Of a DNA stretch of 64,000 bases, positions 1 through 9,063 are shown one piece after another. The notes below the pieces were generated by a model. The model did not search any database. It was not told where the DNA came from and saw nothing but the letters and a program-made list of their open reading frames with translations. This stretch comes from CBDCVO01 sp965223085 (GTDB lineage Bacteria > Pseudomonadota > Gammaproteobacteria > Ga0077536). The number at the start of each line of letters is the position of its first letter. Within the stretch, counting starts at the first letter, position 1. Position numbers and translations under genes: made by a program. The stretch is from positions 4,588,001 to 4,652,000 of the forward strand of contig OZ244981.1 in the NCBI GenBank assembly GCA_965223085.1, given 5' to 3'.

Positions 1-915
1 ATCCCGCTCGGAACCGCCTGGGGCGACATCGTTATGCGGCTAGTGGCGCCGCGCCCCGACGACGGTCACGATGTTTCGCTACGCAATGGCCGACGGGTCA
101 ATGTCGCGACCGAGGCGTTGCGGGGTGAACCGGGGCAGATCGTTTTGCTCAACGATGTGACCGAGACCCGGCGTTTGCAGGACCTCGTCGAACACCACCG
201 ACGTTTATCGGCAAAAACAGAAATGGCGGCTGCCTTAGCACATCAAATTCGCACCCCCTTGGCGACGGCCTTGTTGCATCTGTCTAACCTCGACCGTCAC
301 ATCGATGATGCTGAGCGGCGCGATCGTTCTGTGACGAAAGCAAAGGACAGTTTGCGCCAGCTCGAACGCCTAGTGGAAGACATGCTGACGTTTGCCCGCG
401 GTGGGGTTTTCGAGCACAGCACGCTACGAGTTCCGGACTTACTCAATGACATCGAACAGGCTGTCGGTAACCTAACAAAGAACATCGATTTCAAGTTGGG
501 CGACGTCACTGCTGTGGAGGACACCTGCGTCGCCGGTAATCACACGGCTTTGCTCAGTCTTATGCAGAACCTTATTAACAACGCCCAACACGCGGCGTCG
601 GATGGTGTGCGCTTGTGCTTGGAGGTCATCAGAGATGAGCGTTTTATTCATTTTCGCTTTGCAGATAACGGTCCTGGCATCGAGCCACGTCATGTGCAAA
701 CGATTTTTGAGCCGTTTTTCACGACGCATAAATCCGGCACCGGCTTAGGTCTCTCGGTCGCAAAGGCGATCGCGCGTGCCCACCGCGGTGATCTCGTTTT
801 AGACACCAGTTATGAGCATGGCGCGTGTTTTGTGCTCAGCTTGCCGGTCGCGATACCTGTACCCGCGGCGCCCAACGCGCCGTGCCTCGCAGGTGCCGCG
901 GATGCGGTTGCCTAG
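1..915 (+). CDS. fleS: Sensor histidine kinase FleS/FlrB-like (5' partial)
   Basis: Cytosolic histidine kinase that would phosphorylate the following NtrC-type regulator to switch on middle/late flagellar genes. The reading frame is open to base 1, so the N-terminus lies outside the window. What is visible is the end of a PAS-like domain (PGQIVLLNDVTET), the H-box with phospho-accepting His (ALAHQIRTPLATALLH), an N-box (NLINNAQHA), G1 (DNGPGIEP), F-box (FEPFFTTHKSGTGLGLSVA) and no membrane segment. Lack of a sensor membrane domain fits the FleS/FlrB family. The assignment rests on domain order and on the adjacent fleR-fliE genes. Confidence 0.85.
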   Translation: MPLGTAWGDIVMRLVAPRPDDGHDVSLRNGRRVNVATEALRGEPGQIVLLNDVTETRRLQDLVEHHRRLSAKTEMAAALAHQIRTPLATALLHLSNLDRHIDDAERRDRSVTKAKDSLRQLERLVEDMLTFARGGVFEHSTLRVPDLLNDIEQAVGNLTKNIDFKLGDVTAVEDTCVAGNHTALLSLMQNLINNAQHAASDGVRLCLEVIRDERFIHFRFADNGPGIEPRHVQTIFEPFFTTHKSGTGLGLSVAKAIARAHRGDLVLDTSYEHGACFVLSLPVAIPVPAAPNAPCLAGAADAVA

Positions 916-919
916 CGCG

Positions 920-2308
920 ATGGGGAGCGCAAGCAAATATGCCGAAGAACATGCGGGAAAACACGCCGGCACCGTAATGATCGTTGAAGACGATCAAGAT
1001 CTATGCGAGGCGTTGTGCGAAACGGCGGCCTTAGCTGGTTATCGCGTTCTTTCGGCTGCCGACGGCGAAGCGTGTCTACGTGAGCTCGGCGAGGAATCCG
1101 TCGACGTCATCGTTACCGATGTGCAAATGGCACCCATGGACGGATTGACTTTGTTGCAAAACATACGGCGTCGCTCTCGTGACTTACCGGTACTGCTCAT
1201 GACCGCCTACGGCACGATCGATAGCGCGATTGCGGCGATGAAAAACGGTGCAAACGACTATTTGATCAAACCATTCGAGAGCGAAGTATTGATCGCGAAT
1301 CTCGCACAGTGGTTGCAAAACCCCGCAGCGGATCAAGACGTTCCATTGGTTGCGGTCGATCCCGTAACCCAGCAGGTTGTGGACTTGGCCAGGCGCGTGG
1401 CCCCAAGCGATGCCGCGGTGATGATTACGGGCGAATCTGGCGTCGGCAAGGAAGTTTTTTTCCGCCTGATACATGCTGCATCGAGCCGCGCACAGCGCCG
1501 ACCCGTCGCCATCAACTGCGCTGCGATCCCCGATAACATGCTGGAAGCGGTGCTCTTCGGGCATGAGAAAGGCGCTTTTACGGGGGCCCATAAAGCGATG
1601 CCCGGAAAATTCGAACAGGCACAACATAGCACGCTATTGCTCGACGAAATTTCGGAAATGAGCCTGCCGTTGCAAGTAAAACTGTTGCGTGTTTTACAGG
1701 AAAAACAAGTGGAGCGCTTAGGGTCCCAAGAAATGATCGAGCTCGATGTGCGCATAGTCGCGACGTCGAATCGTGACTTGGCGGCTGAGGTTGCCGCGGG
1801 GCGGTTTCGCGAGGATCTTTATTATCGACTCAATGTTTTTCCTTTGCATATTCCGCCACTACGCGAACGTCCCGGCGATATCGTGCCGCTTGCAGAATTT
1901 CTCCTCACGCGCGCCGCACAGAGTTTAAAACAGGTCATACCAGACTTGGCGCCAGCTACCCGTGGGGCTTTAGTTTCGCACGCTTGGCCGGGAAATGTGC
2001 GCGAAATGGACAATGTCATGCAACGCGCCCTGGTGTTGCACGGCGGTAAGGTGATCGAACCCGTGGATTTGCTGTTCGAGGAAAGCATGACTGCCCGCGA
2101 AACGGTGCTCAACGAACCACAAGACGAGGCCAATGAATCCTTGGGTAGTGATCTCAAAGATCACGAACGACGTTTGATCTTAAGCGCGCTTGCTGAAGGC
2201 CAAGGGTCGCGTAAGTACGCGGCGGAAAAACTCGGTCTCAGCCCGCGTACATTGCGCTACAAAATCGCGCGTATGCGTGCCGATGGGATCGACGTTCCAG
2301 ATGCTTAA
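920..2308 (+). CDS. fleR: Sigma-54-dependent response regulator FleR/FlrC-like
   Basis: Activator of sigma-54 flagellar promoters. Domains in order: receiver with acidic pair (EDD), phospho-acceptor Asp in VIVTDVQMAP, conserved Thr (MTAYG) and Lys (KPFE); AAA+ domain with Walker A GESGVGKE, the sigma-54-contacting loop GAFTGA, and Walker B LLLDEIS; C-terminal Fis-type helix-turn-helix (YAAEKLGLSPRTLRYKI). The frame is open upstream to 812 and ATG 902 is an alternative start. I chose ATG 920 because it lies just after the fleS stop and leaves a short leader before the receiver. The two sigma-54 promoters downstream, before fliK and fliL, are natural targets. Confidence 0.9.
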   Translation: MGSASKYAEEHAGKHAGTVMIVEDDQDLCEALCETAALAGYRVLSAADGEACLRELGEESVDVIVTDVQMAPMDGLTLLQNIRRRSRDLPVLLMTAYGTIDSAIAAMKNGANDYLIKPFESEVLIANLAQWLQNPAADQDVPLVAVDPVTQQVVDLARRVAPSDAAVMITGESGVGKEVFFRLIHAASSRAQRRPVAINCAAIPDNMLEAVLFGHEKGAFTGAHKAMPGKFEQAQHSTLLLDEISEMSLPLQVKLLRVLQEKQVERLGSQEMIELDVRIVATSNRDLAAEVAAGRFREDLYYRLNVFPLHIPPLRERPGDIVPLAEFLLTRAAQSLKQVIPDLAPATRGALVSHAWPGNVREMDNVMQRALVLHGGKVIEPVDLLFEESMTARETVLNEPQDEANESLGSDLKDHERRLILSALAEGQGSRKYAAEKLGLSPRTLRYKIARMRADGIDVPDA

Positions 2309-2329
2309 CAAGGTCAGCGGAGAACCACA

Positions 2330-2650
2330 ATGAGTGCGATCAATGGTAACGATTTGCTGGTCCAAATGCGCGCACTCGCGGCGCGCAGCCAAGGGCTCGA
2401 ACCCTATGTCGCACCTGCACAGGAGTCGCAAGGCTTCGGCAGCTTACTTAAATCCGCCGTCGATCACGTCAACGAGGCGCAACGGACGGCCGGCGAATTA
2501 ACGGCCGCGTTCGAACGAGGTGAAGCGGACGCCGATGTTGCATCCGTGATGGTTGCGATGCAGAAGGCCAATATTTCGTTTCAAGCTGCTATGCAGGTGC
2601 GGAACCGACTCGTCAGTGCCTACCAAGACATCATGAATATGCCGATCTGA
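2330..2650 (+). CDS. fliE: Flagellar hook-basal body protein FliE
   Basis: Small secreted basal-body protein that joins the MS ring to the rod. It has 106 residues, the usual family length, with the conserved C-terminal part (VMVAMQKANISFQAAMQVRNR then LVSAYQDIMNMPI). It starts 21 bases after fleR, so no room is left for a separate complete sigma-54 promoter. Read-through from fleSR, or a promoter inside fleR, is likely. Confidence 0.95.
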   Translation: MSAINGNDLLVQMRALAARSQGLEPYVAPAQESQGFGSLLKSAVDHVNEAQRTAGELTAAFERGEADADVASVMVAMQKANISFQAAMQVRNRLVSAYQDIMNMPI

Positions 2651-2681
2651 ATATGACTGTTAACGTGGTTCAATAACTGCC

Positions 2682-4379
2682 ATGGCTGACGCGACTGTCT
2701 ACGTAGAGCAAAACTCGCCCGCGGCGATCCTGCGGCAGATCGGTATGTTGGTTGGCATTGCGGCGAGCGTCGCGCTCGGGGCCTATGTCGTGATGTGGGC
2801 GCGGACACCAAACTTCGAGTTACTCTACTCCGATCTTTCGGATCGCGATATCGCGGCGGTGATGGACGCCTTAACGAGTGCGCAGATCCCCCACCGCATT
2901 AATCACGAATCGGGTGCGATACTCGTTGCGGCCGGCGAGGTCGACGACGCACGTTTGCAGCTCGCGGCCGCGGGCTTGCCGAAAAGCGCGGGTTTGGGTT
3001 TTGAGTTACTCGACGAACAAGAAGCTTTCGGCACCAGTCAGTTTCTTGAAAAAGCGCGCTATCAGCGCGCCATCGAGGGCGAGTTAGCGCGTTCGATCAC
3101 GAGCATAAGAAATGTGCGCGCCGCGCGTGTACATCTCGGGATACCGCAACAGACAGTCTTCGCGCGGGCGCGCAAAGAACCAAGTGCCTCGGTCGTGCTC
3201 GATCTCTACAATGGGCGTAGCCTAGAGCCATCCCAAGTCGCCGCGATCGCTCATCTGGTATCCGCGAGCGTGCCCAACCTACCGCTTGCGAAAGTTACCA
3301 TCGTCGATCAAAACGGTGCGCTGCTCACCGATCAAATGGGCAGTGACGACATGCGCATCACCGCCCAACGCTTTGATTATACGCGCCGCTTGGAGGCGTC
3401 CTACGTCGATCGCATCGAGGCGATATTGACCCCACTAGTGGGACCGGACGGGGTGCGCGCGCAGGTCACTGCGGATTTAGATTTCACCACCACGGAACAA
3501 ACCCGGGAAAGCTTCAACCCCGATTTGCCTGCCGTGCGTAGTGAGCGCTTGTTGCAAGAAGAACGTAGCGGCGCGGGTGCGGGCGGCGTGCCGGGCGCTT
3601 TATCGAATGTCCCGCCCACGGCCGCCACCGCCCCCGAACAGGCTACGGGCGCGGGCGCCACCGGTGACGCCGATGCCGCGACCAACCCGGGTAACCGACG
3701 TTCGCAAACCACGCGGAACTACGAACTCGATCGCACCATCAGCCATGTCAAGCCGTCGCTGGGTACTATTCGCCGACTGTCGGTCGCGGTTGTTGTAAAA
3801 GATGCGGCGTCGACACCGAGCGCCACGGCGGCACCCGAGGAAGATAGCGAGCCACCGCTCGAAGAGGAGGCCGCGACCACGCCTGGCGCTTACACCGCGG
3901 AGCAGATCGAGCGCATGACCCAGCTAGTAAAAGAGGCGATCGGTTTCGATGCCATGCGCGGCGATACGGTGAGCGTTACCGGCGCGCCATTTCTCGCGCC
4001 GCCCACGCCGGAACCGTTGCCCGAACCACCGATTTGGCAGCAACCCTGGGTGTGGAACGTCGCCAAGCAAATCATGGGCGGCTTGTTCGTGTTGTTGCTG
4101 CTGTTCGGTGTGCTGCGGCCGGCGATGAAGAATCTCATGGCGAAACAGATCCGCGCCTCGGACGGTAACACGGCTAACGCGACCGGCGGGGCGGACCAGG
4201 CGGCTCTGCCGCCTGGTGCGAACGCCGGCGGCGCAACCCAGGGTGCGTCGGGTGCAGCCGGCCAAGTGAAGATGTTGCCGACCATGGAAAAACCCAAGGA
4301 TCTCGATCAGATCAAAGAATTCGTCAATCAAGAACCCCGCGTGGCCGCGCAAGTCGTGCGTAACTGGGTGGGTGAATAA
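2682..4379 (+). CDS. fliF: Flagellar MS-ring protein FliF
   Basis: Forms the MS ring in the inner membrane, the base on which the rotor and export gate are built. It has 565 residues. A first membrane segment lies near residues 20-40 and a second near 464-482, with a large periplasmic region between them containing the YscJ/FliF-type ring-building motifs and an Ala/Pro/Gly/Glu-rich stretch around residues 300-430. The last about 25 residues (LDQIKEFVNQEPRVAAQVV) form the cytoplasmic tail that binds FliG, which is the next gene. Confidence 0.97.
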   Translation: MADATVYVEQNSPAAILRQIGMLVGIAASVALGAYVVMWARTPNFELLYSDLSDRDIAAVMDALTSAQIPHRINHESGAILVAAGEVDDARLQLAAAGLPKSAGLGFELLDEQEAFGTSQFLEKARYQRAIEGELARSITSIRNVRAARVHLGIPQQTVFARARKEPSASVVLDLYNGRSLEPSQVAAIAHLVSASVPNLPLAKVTIVDQNGALLTDQMGSDDMRITAQRFDYTRRLEASYVDRIEAILTPLVGPDGVRAQVTADLDFTTTEQTRESFNPDLPAVRSERLLQEERSGAGAGGVPGALSNVPPTAATAPEQATGAGATGDADAATNPGNRRSQTTRNYELDRTISHVKPSLGTIRRLSVAVVVKDAASTPSATAAPEEDSEPPLEEEAATTPGAYTAEQIERMTQLVKEAIGFDAMRGDTVSVTGAPFLAPPTPEPLPEPPIWQQPWVWNVAKQIMGGLFVLLLLFGVLRPAMKNLMAKQIRASDGNTANATGGADQAALPPGANAGGATQGASGAAGQVKMLPTMEKPKDLDQIKEFVNQEPRVAAQVVRNWVGE

Positions 4380-4381
4380 AC

Positions 4382-5401
4382 GTGGCCACCGGCGCGCCCC
4401 TATTGAGCGGCGTCGACAAGGCCGCGGTATTCTTAATGAGCCTAGGCGAGCCGGTGGCGGCGCAAGTCATTAAGCACTTGGGGCCCCGCGAAGTGCAGAA
4501 AATCGGCATGGCGATGGCGTCGCTGCAAAATGTCTCGCGCGACATGGTCGCAACGACACTCGAAGAGTTTGTCGTGACGATTCAAAAGCAAACGGCGATT
4601 GGGATCGGCAGCGATGAATATATTCGCAATGTTTTGGTGCATGCCCTCGGCGAAGACAAAGCGAAGTCGATGATCGATCGCATCGTCGCCGGCGGTAATA
4701 CTAAAGCGCTTGAATCACTCAAGTGGATGGATCCCAAGAGCGTCGTTGAACTCATCCGCTACGAGCATCCACAAATTCAGGCGATCGTATTGTCTTATCT
4801 AGACAGTGACCAAGCTGCGTCAATTCTGTGTGTTTTGCCCGAAAACATGCGTTCCGATCTATTGATGCGAGTGGCGACCCTCGATGGTATTCAACCTGCG
4901 GCGATGAAAGAACTCAATGACATGCTCGAAGTGCAGTTGCGCGATAACGATGGTGCTTCCGGTGGAGGTCCCGCGTCTTTGGGTGGACTCAAAGCGGCCG
5001 CGGAAATCTTAAATCTCGTCGATCGCAGTATCGAGGCCAAAATTAGCGATCAAATCAACGAAGTCGATACCGATCTAGCTGTTGGTATTCAAGACTTGAT
5101 GTTCACGTTTGACAATTTAGTCGATGTCGACGATCGCGGCATTCAAACTTTGTTGCGGGAAATCTCGACGGAAAATCTGGTGCTAGCCCTCAAGGGTACG
5201 GACGATACGCTGAGGGAGAAGATTTTCGCCAACATGTCTTCGCGCGCTGCCGATATGCTGCGCGACGATCTCGAAGCGAAAGGACCGGTGAAGCTCTCCG
5301 AAGTCGAGCTCGCCCAGAAAGAAATCATTACTGTTGCGCGGCGCTTAGCCGACGAGGGACAGTTGAGCCTCGGGGGCGCGGGTGGTGAGGAGATGTTGTA
5401 G
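4382..5401 (+). CDS. fliG: Flagellar motor switch protein FliG
   Basis: C-ring protein that transmits torque from the stator to the MS ring and takes part in direction switching. It has 339 residues, with the N-terminal FliF-binding domain, the middle domain with EHPQIQA, and the C-terminal charged torque helices near the end. The start is GTG at 4,382, two bases after the fliF stop, which implies translational coupling. The stop is directly abutted by the fliH ATG. Confidence 0.97.
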   Translation: MATGAPLLSGVDKAAVFLMSLGEPVAAQVIKHLGPREVQKIGMAMASLQNVSRDMVATTLEEFVVTIQKQTAIGIGSDEYIRNVLVHALGEDKAKSMIDRIVAGGNTKALESLKWMDPKSVVELIRYEHPQIQAIVLSYLDSDQAASILCVLPENMRSDLLMRVATLDGIQPAAMKELNDMLEVQLRDNDGASGGGPASLGGLKAAAEILNLVDRSIEAKISDQINEVDTDLAVGIQDLMFTFDNLVDVDDRGIQTLLREISTENLVLALKGTDDTLREKIFANMSSRAADMLRDDLEAKGPVKLSEVELAQKEIITVARRLADEGQLSLGGAGGEEML

Positions 5402-6043
5402 ATGAGTCGCGTGCTAGACGGCACCGACAATCCATCCGCAACGACGTTCGAGCTACCTGCGGTCGAAGGTCCTATCGTTGGTGAGAACGCGATCGTCGAA
5501 CCACACGAAATGCCAACGGCGCGCGACCTAGAAGCGCTCCAAGAGCAGGCTTACAAAGAAGGTTTTGAATTAGGTTATCGCGCCGGTTTCGAGAACGGCC
5601 AAGAGGATGTTGCGAAACTTATTCAACGTTGGCACGGCTTAATCGCACAGCTTGAGGCCCCGTTCGCGGAATTGGACGATGAAGTCGTGCACGCACTGGG
5701 CGAACTTGCGTTGCAAATTTCCCGACATATCGTGCGCCGTGAGTTACATACTAACCCGGGCGAAGTGGTCGCGGTCGTGCGCGAAACAATTAGTCACTTA
5801 CCTTCTTCGGCACGCAATGTGCGGGTACGACTGCATCCGGAAGACCTCGAATTGGTGGAATCGGCGCTCGCGATGAAGGACGAATCCCAAGGTTGGCGTC
5901 TCGAGGCCGATCCCTTGCTCACCCGCGGCGGTTGCGCGATCGATACCGAGACTTCACGTATCGACGCCTCGGTCGAAACCCGTATCGCAGCGCTCGCCTC
6001 GCGCATGCTGGGCGGCGAGCGGGAGAGCGACCGTGAACCATGA
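5402..6043 (+). CDS. fliH: Flagellar export regulator FliH
   Basis: Peripheral export protein that binds and restrains the FliI ATPase and helps dock it at the export gate. It has 213 residues. An N-terminal variable part is followed by a Gly/Ala-x3 repeat helix (EGFELGYRAGFENGQED) typical of FliH, then the V-ATPase E-subunit-like C-terminal domain (VRLHPEDLELV). The ATG follows the fliG stop directly, and the end overlaps fliI by 11 bases. Confidence 0.93.
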   Translation: MSRVLDGTDNPSATTFELPAVEGPIVGENAIVEPHEMPTARDLEALQEQAYKEGFELGYRAGFENGQEDVAKLIQRWHGLIAQLEAPFAELDDEVVHALGELALQISRHIVRRELHTNPGEVVAVVRETISHLPSSARNVRVRLHPEDLELVESALAMKDESQGWRLEADPLLTRGGCAIDTETSRIDASVETRIAALASRMLGGERESDREP

Positions 6044-7415
6044 GCAACGCGCTATAGACAGGTGGAAGCCCGCCCTTACAACGTTTGCCGAGCGTCTCAC
6101 CACGCCCCCCCCGATCATCGTCGAAGGCAAGCTCACGCGCATGGTGGGGTTGACCTTGGAGGCGGTCGGTTGCGAAGCCGCGATCGGTGATCGCTGCGTG
6201 GTCGTTAACCGTGCGGGAGACCGTCTCGATACCGAAGTTGTCGGTTTTGCCGGGGAGAGCGTCTTCCTGATGCCGACAGGCGCGTTGCGGGGTTTGGCGC
6301 CTAATGCGCGGGTGATTCCGCGGCGCGGATCCGGAAACGTCGCGGTCGGCGAAGCCTTGCTGGGGCGGGTTATCGATGGTGCTGGCGATCCACTCGATGG
6401 CGGCGGTGAGCTCGCGCTCCACCATACCCGCCCGCTTTATGGCGCGCCGACGAACCCCCTGCAACGTCGCCCGATCCGAGACACGCTCGATGTCGGTGTG
6501 CGTTCCATCAATGCATTGCTAAGCGTCGGTCGTGGCCAGCGCATCGGGCTGTTCGCGCCTAGCGGGGTCGGCAAAAGTGTGTTGCTCGGCATGATGACAC
6601 GCTTCACCGAAGCCGATGTCATCGTCGTAGGCTTGATCGGCGAGCGCGGGCGTGAGGTGCAAGAATTTGTCGAAGACATCCTCGGCCAAGAAGGTTTAGG
6701 GCGCGCGGTAGTGGTCGCAACGCCCGCCGATAACCCACCCTTGATGCGCATGCACGGGGCCGCCATCGCCACGAGTATCGCTGAGTATTTTCGCGATCAA
6801 GGCCAGCACGTCTTGTTGCTGATGGATTCTTTGACCCGCTATGCGCAAGCGCACCGTGAGATCGCTCTGACCATCGGTGAACCGCCTGCGACGCGCGGTT
6901 ATCCGCCGTCGGTATTTGCACGCTTACCGCAACTCGTCGAGCGCGCCGGTACGGGGTTTCGCGGCCAAGGTTCGATTACCGCGTTTTACACCGTCTTAAC
7001 CGAGGCTGGTGATGCCAATGATCCCGTCGCCGATTGCGCGCGCGCAATTCTCGATGGACATATCCTGCTGTCGCGCTCATTGGCGGAGAGTGATATTTAT
7101 CCTGCGGTCGATATCGAGGCATCGATCAGTCGCACGATGACGCAAACCGTCTCCGAGGAGCATTTGCTAATGGCGCGTACGTTTCGCCATTACTATTCGT
7201 TGTACGAGCAAAACCAGGACTTGTTCAATGTCGGCGCTTACCAAGCAGGCGCAAACAAGGAACTTGATCGCGCGGTGCAACTACGCCCAAGCTTTTTGCA
7301 ATTCTTGCGTCAAGATAAAAACGCGGCTGTTGATCTTGCATCTTCCATTGCCGCACTGAAGTCGGTGTTGATGGCGGCAGTCACCGAAACGGCGGGTGAT
7401 CAACAGCCGTCGTGA
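6033..7415 (+). CDS. fliI: Flagellum-specific ATPase FliI
   Basis: Hexameric ATPase of the flagellar type III export apparatus, related to the F1 beta subunit. It has 460 residues. Walker A is APSGVGKSVLLGMM and Walker B is HVLLLMDSLTRYAQA, with the conserved GEPPATRGYPPSVF. The GTG start lies inside the end of fliH. The stop overlaps the fliJ start by 4 bases (GTGA). Confidence 0.97.
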   Translation: MNHEQRAIDRWKPALTTFAERLTTPPPIIVEGKLTRMVGLTLEAVGCEAAIGDRCVVVNRAGDRLDTEVVGFAGESVFLMPTGALRGLAPNARVIPRRGSGNVAVGEALLGRVIDGAGDPLDGGGELALHHTRPLYGAPTNPLQRRPIRDTLDVGVRSINALLSVGRGQRIGLFAPSGVGKSVLLGMMTRFTEADVIVVGLIGERGREVQEFVEDILGQEGLGRAVVVATPADNPPLMRMHGAAIATSIAEYFRDQGQHVLLLMDSLTRYAQAHREIALTIGEPPATRGYPPSVFARLPQLVERAGTGFRGQGSITAFYTVLTEAGDANDPVADCARAILDGHILLSRSLAESDIYPAVDIEASISRTMTQTVSEEHLLMARTFRHYYSLYEQNQDLFNVGAYQAGANKELDRAVQLRPSFLQFLRQDKNAAVDLASSIAALKSVLMAAVTETAGDQQPS

Positions 7416-7837
7416 CTAAGAGCCAACGCCTGCGCCGTATCGCGAAACTATCTGACACGGAGGAGAGAGTCGCGGCGCAAAATCTTGCCGAAGCACACGA
7501 GGTACTGCAACGCGGTCAGCAACAGCTACGCGAGATGACCGCGTATCGCCGTGAATATCAAGCCCAACTCAACGAGCTCAATGCCGTGATGGATGGCGCT
7601 GAGGCGCGCCGTCTAACAGAATTCTTACAGCGCATCGATCAAGTCATCGCCGAGCTTGAGAGCAAGCTGAGCGGTGCCGAGGAACATTACGGACAATGCC
7701 GCATCGAGTGGTTGCAAAGGCGCAAACGTGGCCGTGCGCTCGGCGAAATCATCACCCGCACTGCCACCCAGGAAGCGCAGCGGCACGCCCAAGTGGAACA
7801 AGTAGAATTAGACGACCAGCACGGACGCAAGCGCTAG
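7412..7837 (+). CDS. fliJ: Flagellar export chaperone/stalk protein FliJ
   Basis: Small coiled-coil protein that acts as central stalk of the FliI ring and escorts chaperones. It has 141 residues, almost wholly helical, with heptad-like Lys/Glu/Gln pattern, and ends in a basic tail. GTG start overlaps fliI. This ends the fliEFGHIJ run, and the next gene is convergent. Confidence 0.88.
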   Translation: MTKSQRLRRIAKLSDTEERVAAQNLAEAHEVLQRGQQQLREMTAYRREYQAQLNELNAVMDGAEARRLTEFLQRIDQVIAELESKLSGAEEHYGQCRIEWLQRRKRGRALGEIITRTATQEAQRHAQVEQVELDDQHGRKR

Positions 7838-7855
7838 CAGTCGCGCAGCCCCGCA

Positions 7856-8854
7856 TCAACCGATCGCCGCCCAGGCACCTTTTTTCAGTTGTGCATCGAA
7901 ATATGCGATGGTTTTTTGCAGCCCCGCTTCGAGGCCGCAAACCGGTTCCCAACCGAGCGCTTCGCGGGCGCGCCCGATGTCGGGACAGCGTTGTTTAGGG
8001 TCGTCGCTCGGCAGCGCTTTGAAACATAATTTTGAACCTGAGCCGGTTGAGTCAATGATGCGCTCGGCGAGTTCGCGGATCGTGAACTCGACGGGGTTGC
8101 CTAAATTGATCGGGCCGGTGATGTCGTCGGGTGAAGTCATTAGGCGCATGAGACCGTCGATCAAATCGCTGACATAGCAAAATGAACGGGTCTGAGAGCC
8201 GTCGCCGTAGATCGTGATCGGTTCACCGCGCAGCGCCTGAATAATAAAATTCGACACGACACGGCCGTCTTGTGGGTGCATCCGCGGCCCATAAGTATTG
8301 AATATGCGCGCTACTTTTATTTTCACTTGATGTTGGCGGTGATAGTCGAAGAACAAGGTCTCCGCGCAGCGCTTACCTTCGTCATAGCACGCGCGCAAAC
8401 CAATCGGATTCGTATGTCCCCAATAGTTCTCGTTTTGTGGGTGTTCGGTGGGGTCGCCATAGACTTCGCTGGTTGAGGCTTGCAAAATCTTTGCGCCGAT
8501 GCGTTTCGCCAAGCCGAGCATGTTGATGGCGCCGTGCACGCTGGTTTTTGTCGTTTGCACGGGATCGTACTGATAGTGAATGGGTGATGCGGGGCAGGCG
8601 AGGTTATAGACTTGATCGGCCTCGACGTACAAGGGAAACGTAATATCGTGGCGCATGAGTTCAAAATAGGGGCTGTCGAGCAAGGCGACGACATTGTCCT
8701 TGGCGCCGGTATAGAAGTTATCGACGCACAGCAGGTCGTGGCCGGCTGCGGCTAGCGCATCACACAAATGCGAGCCGAGAAAACCCGCACCGCCGGTGAC
8801 GACGATGCGCTGGCGCACCGCGATCGGTAGCGTGCTCGGTGGTTTAGTGCTCAT
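7856..8854 (-). CDS. UDP-glucuronate decarboxylase (UDP-xylose synthase family)
   Basis: Extended short-chain dehydrogenase that would convert UDP-glucuronate to UDP-xylose through an NAD-dependent oxidation and decarboxylation. It shows the NAD-binding motif VTGGAGFLGSHLCD near the N-terminus, the STSEVYGDP strand and the catalytic YDEGKR (YxxxK), and the UXS-type stretch KVARIFNTYGPRMHPQDGRV. It is about 332 residues from ATG 8,854; an upstream ATG at 8,878 is possible. The gene is antisense to the flagellar operon and ends 18 bases from fliJ. Its place suggests a role in cell-surface or flagellar glycan, but that is inference. Confidence 0.88.
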   Translation of the reverse strand: MSTKPPSTLPIAVRQRIVVTGGAGFLGSHLCDALAAAGHDLLCVDNFYTGAKDNVVALLDSPYFELMRHDITFPLYVEADQVYNLACPASPIHYQYDPVQTTKTSVHGAINMLGLAKRIGAKILQASTSEVYGDPTEHPQNENYWGHTNPIGLRACYDEGKRCAETLFFDYHRQHQVKIKVARIFNTYGPRMHPQDGRVVSNFIIQALRGEPITIYGDGSQTRSFCYVSDLIDGLMRLMTSPDDITGPINLGNPVEFTIRELAERIIDSTGSGSKLCFKALPSDDPKQRCPDIGRAREALGWEPVCGLEAGLQKTIAYFDAQLKKGAWAAIG

Positions 8855-9014
8855 GGCAGACCCCTTGTCTTTTGGCATCGACTTTGCAATGCATGTTTAC
8901 CCCCTGGGTGCGGTGATGTTGGTATGCTTAGCGGCCTTTCGCAAGCCACACTGCACGTGTTTATCCCGGCGCCGGTCAAACGCCAGGGCCGGGGGGCCGT
9001 CGCGGGGCCCCGGC

Positions 9015-9030
9015 TGGCATAGCGCTTGCA
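9015..9030 (+). promoter_or_regulatory. Sigma-54 promoter of fliK
   Basis: TGGCATAGCGCTTGCA matches the -24/-12 consensus (TGGCAC-N5-TTGCA), with exactly ten bases between the GG and GC doublets. It lies 33 bases before the fliK ATG. FleR or FleQ is the expected activator. Confidence 0.8.
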
Positions 9031-9063
9031 GCATGGTGGTTAAGCTAACTCGAGAATTACACC

